8,457 nt of DNA from the NCBI GenBank assembly GCA_938041725.1, contig CALISX010000366.1:1-8457 (forward strand), read 5' to 3'. Of the stretch, positions 5,746-8,457 are shown piece by piece (the stretch's first letter is position 1; every line of letters begins with the position of its first letter). Under the pieces are notes generated by a model. The model ran no database searches. It was not told the DNA's origin and saw nothing but the letters and a program-made list of their open reading frames with translations. The stretch is from an uncultured Lachnoanaerobaculum sp. (GTDB lineage: Bacteria > Bacillota > Clostridia > Lachnospirales > Lachnospiraceae). The position numbers were made by a program, and so were the translations under genes.

Positions 5746-6963
5746 ATGAACTTATTGAAAAAACTTTTTTCTATCCTATGTGCTGCCAGTCTGTGTTCTA
5801 TCCTGGGAGCAGGGACATCCTTGGCCACAGAAAAAAACATTTCGTCAATTTCCATAAAGATAAATGCCGCAAACCTGCAGGGAAGCTATACGGATGATCT
5901 GAACATTAATTATGGCAGCGACTCTGGAGGAGATGTGAATGTGTATACCGGATCGGACCGATACTACATTACGGAGGTGGTTTTTAGCGAGGGACGCCGG
6001 AAAATTGAGCTGGGGGATGAAGTCAAGCTGCGGATTACCTTGGAGAGCAGCGGAGACAATACCTTTCGCAGCAGCTATTCATCTTCCACCATTAAGGTGG
6101 AGGGTGGGAAGTATCTGTCCTCCACCAAAAGAAACGGCGCTTTGGTGGTGAATGTAAAGATGCATGCCATAAAGGGAACCTACAGTGTTCCAGAGAATGT
6201 AGAATGGGGGGAATCCCTAGGAACCGCTAAATGGGATGAGCCAAGCGGGGGTTCCGGATACTACGAACTGGTGCTGTACCGAGGAGGGAACCAGGTGGCC
6301 AGGGTGGAGGAATACAGGGGAAACAGCTATAATTTTTATTCCTACATGACCCAGAAGGGGAACTACCGCTTCAAGATTCGCAGCATTGCCCCCTCCAAGG
6401 GAAGCAAATCCAAGGGAAAAAGCTCCTCCTGGGTGAACTCCGAGGAATTCTATCTGGATCAGGAGAATATATATAAGGGCAAGGGTGCCGGGCCTGGCAG
6501 CGATGGCAATTCCCAGAGCTTTCCTGTGGGATGGGTCAAGGACGGATCCACCTGGTATTACCGGTATCCCGATGGCAGCTATAAAAAAAGCGGTTGGGAG
6601 CAGATAGGGGGAATATGGTATCTCTTTGACGGTTCCGGAAGAATGTTAACGGGATGGCAGCAGTGGGATGGCGCTTATTATTATTTGAATGCCAGCGGGG
6701 CCATGTTCATGGGCTGGCTAAAAGACAATAACAAATGGTATTATCTGTATACGGAATCTCCCCAAGGGAAGATGCTGGCTGGGAGCTGGCTGCATTTCGG
6801 TGATGGAAAGTATTATTATTTATCCGCCAATGGAGCCATGTGTGAGGGCTGGACCCAAATTGGGAATAAATGGTACTATTTCTATCCCGGCAGAGGAGAA
6901 ATGGCCTATAACACCACCATAGATACCTTTTATCTGGGCAATGACGGTGCCTGGGTAAGATAA
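5746..6963 (+). CDS. Secreted choline-binding-repeat (cell-wall-binding) surface protein
   Basis: The 405-residue product begins with a typical signal peptide: MNLLKKL, a hydrophobic core to about residue 23, and a probable cut after A27 (SLA/TEK). Residues about 30-145 are a beta-rich region that I cannot assign. Residues about 155-220 (AKWDEPSGGSGYYELVLYRGG ending in a YRFKIRSI strand) resemble a fibronectin type III-like fold. A Ser/Gly/Lys-rich linker (about 217-260) leads to six aromatic repeats of the choline/cell-wall-binding type (about 262-386), each with a GW...WYY/YYL core. Such repeats hold proteins on choline- or teichoic-acid-bearing walls, or on glucans in clostridial and streptococcal homologues. 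No amidase, lysozyme, peptidase or glucosyltransferase motif is visible, so a binding or structural role is more likely than an enzymatic one. It has its own promoter and ends in a terminator shared with the convergent gene. Confidence 0.88.
   Translation: MNLLKKLFSILCAASLCSILGAGTSLATEKNISSISIKINAANLQGSYTDDLNINYGSDSGGDVNVYTGSDRYYITEVVFSEGRRKIELGDEVKLRITLESSGDNTFRSSYSSSTIKVEGGKYLSSTKRNGALVVNVKMHAIKGTYSVPENVEWGESLGTAKWDEPSGGSGYYELVLYRGGNQVARVEEYRGNSYNFYSYMTQKGNYRFKIRSIAPSKGSKSKGKSSSWVNSEEFYLDQENIYKGKGAGPGSDGNSQSFPVGWVKDGSTWYYRYPDGSYKKSGWEQIGGIWYLFDGSGRMLTGWQQWDGAYYYLNASGAMFMGWLKDNNKWYYLYTESPQGKMLAGSWLHFGDGKYYYLSANGAMCEGWTQIGNKWYYFYPGRGEMAYNTTIDTFYLGNDGAWVR
6529..6903 (+). repeat. Six choline-binding-type repeats within the surface protein
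   Basis: Tandem protein repeats of about 20-24 residues begin near residues 262, 283, 303, 323, 347 and 368 of the product. Each carries a conserved GW or SW, then WYY or YYY, then a Gly/Asp turn. The fourth is longer, with a YTESPQG insertion. The repeats are divergent at DNA level, so recent duplication is not indicated. Confidence 0.85.
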
Positions 6964-6966
6964 AAA

Positions 6967-7004
6967 GATGCTGCAAGCAGTCGCCTGCTTGCAGCATCTT
7001 TTTT
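6967..7004. terminator. Bidirectional intrinsic terminator between convergent genes
   Basis: A perfect 14-bp stem (GATGCTGCAAGCAG at 6967-6980, its complement at 6985-6998) closes a TCGC loop. T residues follow at 6999-7004 and A residues precede at 6962-6966, giving a U-run on either strand. It serves the choline-binding protein gene, whose taa ends at 6963, and the SGNH gene, whose stop codon occupies 7003-7005 on the other strand. Confidence 0.93.
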
Positions 7005-7878
7005 AAAGGGCTTTTGTTTTTAACCAGTTGGCCCAGTCTATATAGTATTTTCCATATACATGGGCACCGTCATTGGAGTATTCCGCCCTTAGGTTGTGAT
7101 TTTCATCATCAAAAATTTCATTTACATCAATGAAATACAGTTTTTGGGAAGGATCCGCCAGGCTTTGAATGAAGGTATTAAAGGCATTTAACTTTTCATT
7201 GGTATACACATCATTGGAGGAGGATTTCTTGGCAGTCAGGTGCAGGTTGGCCTGGAGATAAATAATGGCATTAGGCTGGGCCTTTCGCACTGTATCCAGC
7301 ACTTCCACATATTTTTTTGTAAATCCATCATAGGGGTATCCCAATTCGTTGACACCAAACATTAAATAAATCTTTCCATAGCTTTTGGAGGACAACAGAT
7401 TTTGTAAGGTGGTTTTTCCTATCCCTGGCACATCATATTCCTTTTGCAGTACACTGGCAAGGGAAAGTCCTGTATCACAAAAATAGGTGGCTGTGGTGAT
7501 ACCGCCGTATTCCATAATACCTCGGGTACGGGAGTCTCCGATAAACAGGGCATCGGCAAAATAGGAGTCATCCACGGTACGGAAGGGAGCTGCCGTGGTC
7601 TCCTCTGCCGAAGTTTCTTCTGCGGAGGTTTCCTCTGTGGAAGGCTGTGTGGTTTCCTCCGCTGTAGTCTCCTCTGTGGAGGGTTCTGTGGTTTCTTCTG
7701 CGGAGGTTTCCGGGGCAGAACTTTCCGGAGATTCCTCCTGGAGGGTTTCCTTAGCCAAAGTCTGGACTTTGAATTTATTATCATAAATTTTTGCCCAAAT
7801 GAAGGGGGTGGCAGCCAGTATGGAAAGGAACAGTACAACAAAGAACAAAATATTATGGGATTTTTTTGTTTTTCTCAT
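7003..7878 (-). CDS. Membrane-anchored SGNH/GDSL-type hydrolase (AlgJ/OafB-like partner of an MBOAT acyltransferase)
   Basis: The 291-residue product has a basic start and one membrane helix (about 10-29) that probably remains as an anchor, a Ser/Thr/Glu-rich spacer (about 48-97), and an extracellular SGNH domain. Visible catalytic blocks are FIGDSR (112-117, nucleophile S116), a glycine block around DTGLS (135-139), GVNE (175-178, N177), and SNDGAH (268-273) holding D270 and H273. All residues for esterase or acetyltransfer chemistry are present. In clostridia such proteins commonly sit directly after an MBOAT O-acyltransferase gene and take part in acetylating wall or exopolysaccharide sugars. 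Here the upstream gene ends like an MBOAT but has lost the rest. The start is set by a TAAGGAG site whose TAA is the stop codon of that upstream gene, 8 bases away, implying translational coupling. Exact substrate unknown. Confidence 0.85.
   Translation of the reverse strand: MRKTKKSHNILFFVVLFLSILAATPFIWAKIYDNKFKVQTLAKETLQEESPESSAPETSAEETTEPSTEETTAEETTQPSTEETSAEETSAEETTAAPFRTVDDSYFADALFIGDSRTRGIMEYGGITTATYFCDTGLSLASVLQKEYDVPGIGKTTLQNLLSSKSYGKIYLMFGVNELGYPYDGFTKKYVEVLDTVRKAQPNAIIYLQANLHLTAKKSSSNDVYTNEKLNAFNTFIQSLADPSQKLYFIDVNEIFDDENHNLRAEYSNDGAHVYGKYYIDWANWLKTKAL
7594..7701 (-). repeat. 39-bp tandem repeats coding the Ser/Thr/Glu spacer
   Basis: In the SGNH protein, residues 60-72 (AEETTEPSTEETT) and 73-85 (AEETTQPSTEETS) are two 13-residue units, followed by two 5-residue partial units AEETS and AEETT (86-95). 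The DNA repeats accordingly with a period of 39 bases. Such runs are prone to slippage, so spacer length may vary between strains. The composition suggests an extended wall-spanning stalk. Confidence 0.8.
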
Positions 7879-7882
7879 AGTT

Positions 7883-7889
7883 CTCCTTA
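7883..7889 (-). promoter_or_regulatory. Ribosome binding site overlapping the upstream stop codon
   Basis: TAAGGAG on the minus strand includes the stop codon (7887-7889) of the chimeric gene and lies 4 bases before the SGNH start. This arrangement suggests that the two are co-translated. Confidence 0.75.
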
Positions 7890-8405
7890 AAATCTAAAAT
7901 ACAAAAAGGGATCATCCAGTCCCCGGTACATGGCGTATACAGAAAGCCAAAAGACCAGAAACAATAAAATATATCCCACAAGATGGTTTTTAATCATGGA
8001 ATACAGTTTGTAGGGCAGCTTGGTGGAAAACAAAAGTCCTAAAAGTAAAAACAACCAATACTGTTTTCCATATTTCAAATAATCGCTGCCGAATATACTG
8101 GCAGTTCGTTCCCCGAAGGGAAAGAGCTTTTCAAAGTTGAAGTGAATGCCCTCGTCTTGACCCAAGATGATAAAATTTTTAATCGCCTTTTCTTGTTTTC
8201 TACGCTTGAGATAAGAATGGCTTCTAAAAGCTTCTAAGTAGGTTTTTTCTGTATTGGTTTTTAGGGTCGGATTTAGTCTAATAGGATAAAATGTAATTTC
8301 ATCTTCTTCTAAGCGGTACCCCATGTAGTGATAGAGTCTGTAAAATTGCTTTATGGCTAAAAAACAGTTAGGGCAGTCAATGTCAAACCAGATAGCAAGT
8401 TTCAT
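7887..8405 (-). CDS. Chimeric ORF: N-terminal half of a DsbA/FrnE-like oxidoreductase fused to the C-terminal tail of an MBOAT acyltransferase
   Basis: The 172-codon frame joins two unrelated parts. Residues 1 to about 102 resemble the first half of a DsbA/FrnE-like thioredoxin-fold protein: MKLAIWFDID strand, a CPNC redox motif (C11, C14) where FrnE usually has CPWC, an IRLNP segment (42-46) matching the family's 'F.LNP', and GIHFNFEKL (86-94) matching its 'Gl.f.f'. Full members are about 210-240 residues. Residues about 104-172 hold two membrane helices (about 115-127 and 143-160) and end in DDPFLYFRF, the typical C-terminus of AlgI/DltB-like MBOAT proteins, which are about 450-500 residues. 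The MBOAT catalytic His region is absent. The frame has a good AGGAGG site and a -10 box upstream, so it is probably expressed, but neither original activity is expected. It may be a deletion scar. A fused functional protein cannot be excluded. Confidence 0.6.
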   Translation of the reverse strand: MKLAIWFDIDCPNCFLAIKQFYRLYHYMGYRLEEDEITFYPIRLNPTLKTNTEKTYLEAFRSHSYLKRRKQEKAIKNFIILGQDEGIHFNFEKLFPFGERTASIFGSDYLKYGKQYWLFLLLGLLFSTKLPYKLYSMIKNHLVGYILLFLVFWLSVYAMYRGLDDPFLYFRF

Positions 8406-8431
8406 AGGAACCTCCTAAAATTATTTTTTTT

Positions 8432-8437
8432 AGTATA
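8432..8437 (-). promoter_or_regulatory. -10 box of the minus-strand operon
   Basis: TATACT on the minus strand lies about 27 bases before the chimeric gene's ATG, with AGGAGG (8411-8416) between them. The -35 box would fall at or beyond the window edge, so the promoter cannot be fully assessed. Confidence 0.45.
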
Positions 8438-8457
8438 CCATAGGTGAGAATTGTTTA

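Noticed and set aside
7444..7890. Long plus-strand open frames opposite the SGNH gene, one rich in Val/Ser/Glu and one in Gly/Cys/Phe repeats
   Set aside because: They mirror the tandem repeats of the real minus-strand gene, have no ribosome binding site and show only low-complexity sequence.
1..8457. CRISPR arrays, insertion sequences, tRNA or rRNA genes, attachment sites
   Set aside because: No regularly spaced repeats, transposase or integrase motifs, terminal repeats or tRNA-like cloverleaf were seen on either strand.

Overview
The window reads as chromosome of a low-to-mid GC Gram-positive anaerobe, most likely a clostridium of the Lachnospiraceae type. This rests on strong AGGAGG-type ribosome binding sites, a GH4 glycosidase, a choline-binding-repeat surface protein, an MBOAT/SGNH remnant ending in the usual DPFLYFRF-like tail, and a heavy-metal ATPase whose metal-binding domain is a separate gene. 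This is inference from gene content; no rRNA or other phylogenetic marker is present.

Layout, left to right. (1) 1-564 (+): 3' end of a HemN-like radical SAM protein whose start lies outside the window. (2) 708-1151 (+): a Dps-type ferritin with a complete ferroxidase ligand set, closed by a strong terminator at 1188-1216. (3) 1381-2802 (+): a GH4 NAD/Mn-dependent glycosidase, preceded by a 12-bp perfect inverted repeat next to its probable promoter. (4) 2858-5579 (+): a metal-efflux operon with an ArsR/SmtB-type repressor, a free-standing HMA domain and a CPC-type Zn/Cd P1B ATPase. Its promoter is covered by a near-perfect 51-bp palindrome made of two TTGA-N8-TCAA sites. (5) 5746-6963 (+): a secreted choline-binding-repeat protein without a recognisable enzyme domain, behind its own promoter and a 14-bp hairpin. 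(6) A bidirectional terminator at 6967-7004. (7) 7003-8405 (-): a membrane-anchored SGNH hydrolase with intact catalytic motifs, preceded by a 172-codon chimeric ORF.

How they work together. The metal operon looks self-contained: metal binding to the repressor's alpha5 site should free the promoter, and the ATPase, perhaps helped by the separate HMA protein, exports Zn/Cd/Co/Pb-type ions. Dps is a separate iron-storage and oxidative-stress unit. The minus-strand pair resembles a polysaccharide O-acetylation module (MBOAT acyltransferase plus SGNH protein) in which the acyltransferase has been almost wholly lost. Only its last two membrane helices remain, fused in frame to the N-terminal half of a DsbA/FrnE-like thiol oxidoreductase. 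That fusion and the double-palindrome operator are the most unusual things I see. I found no CRISPR array, tRNA, rRNA, transposase or attachment site, and no convincing wholly new multi-gene system.
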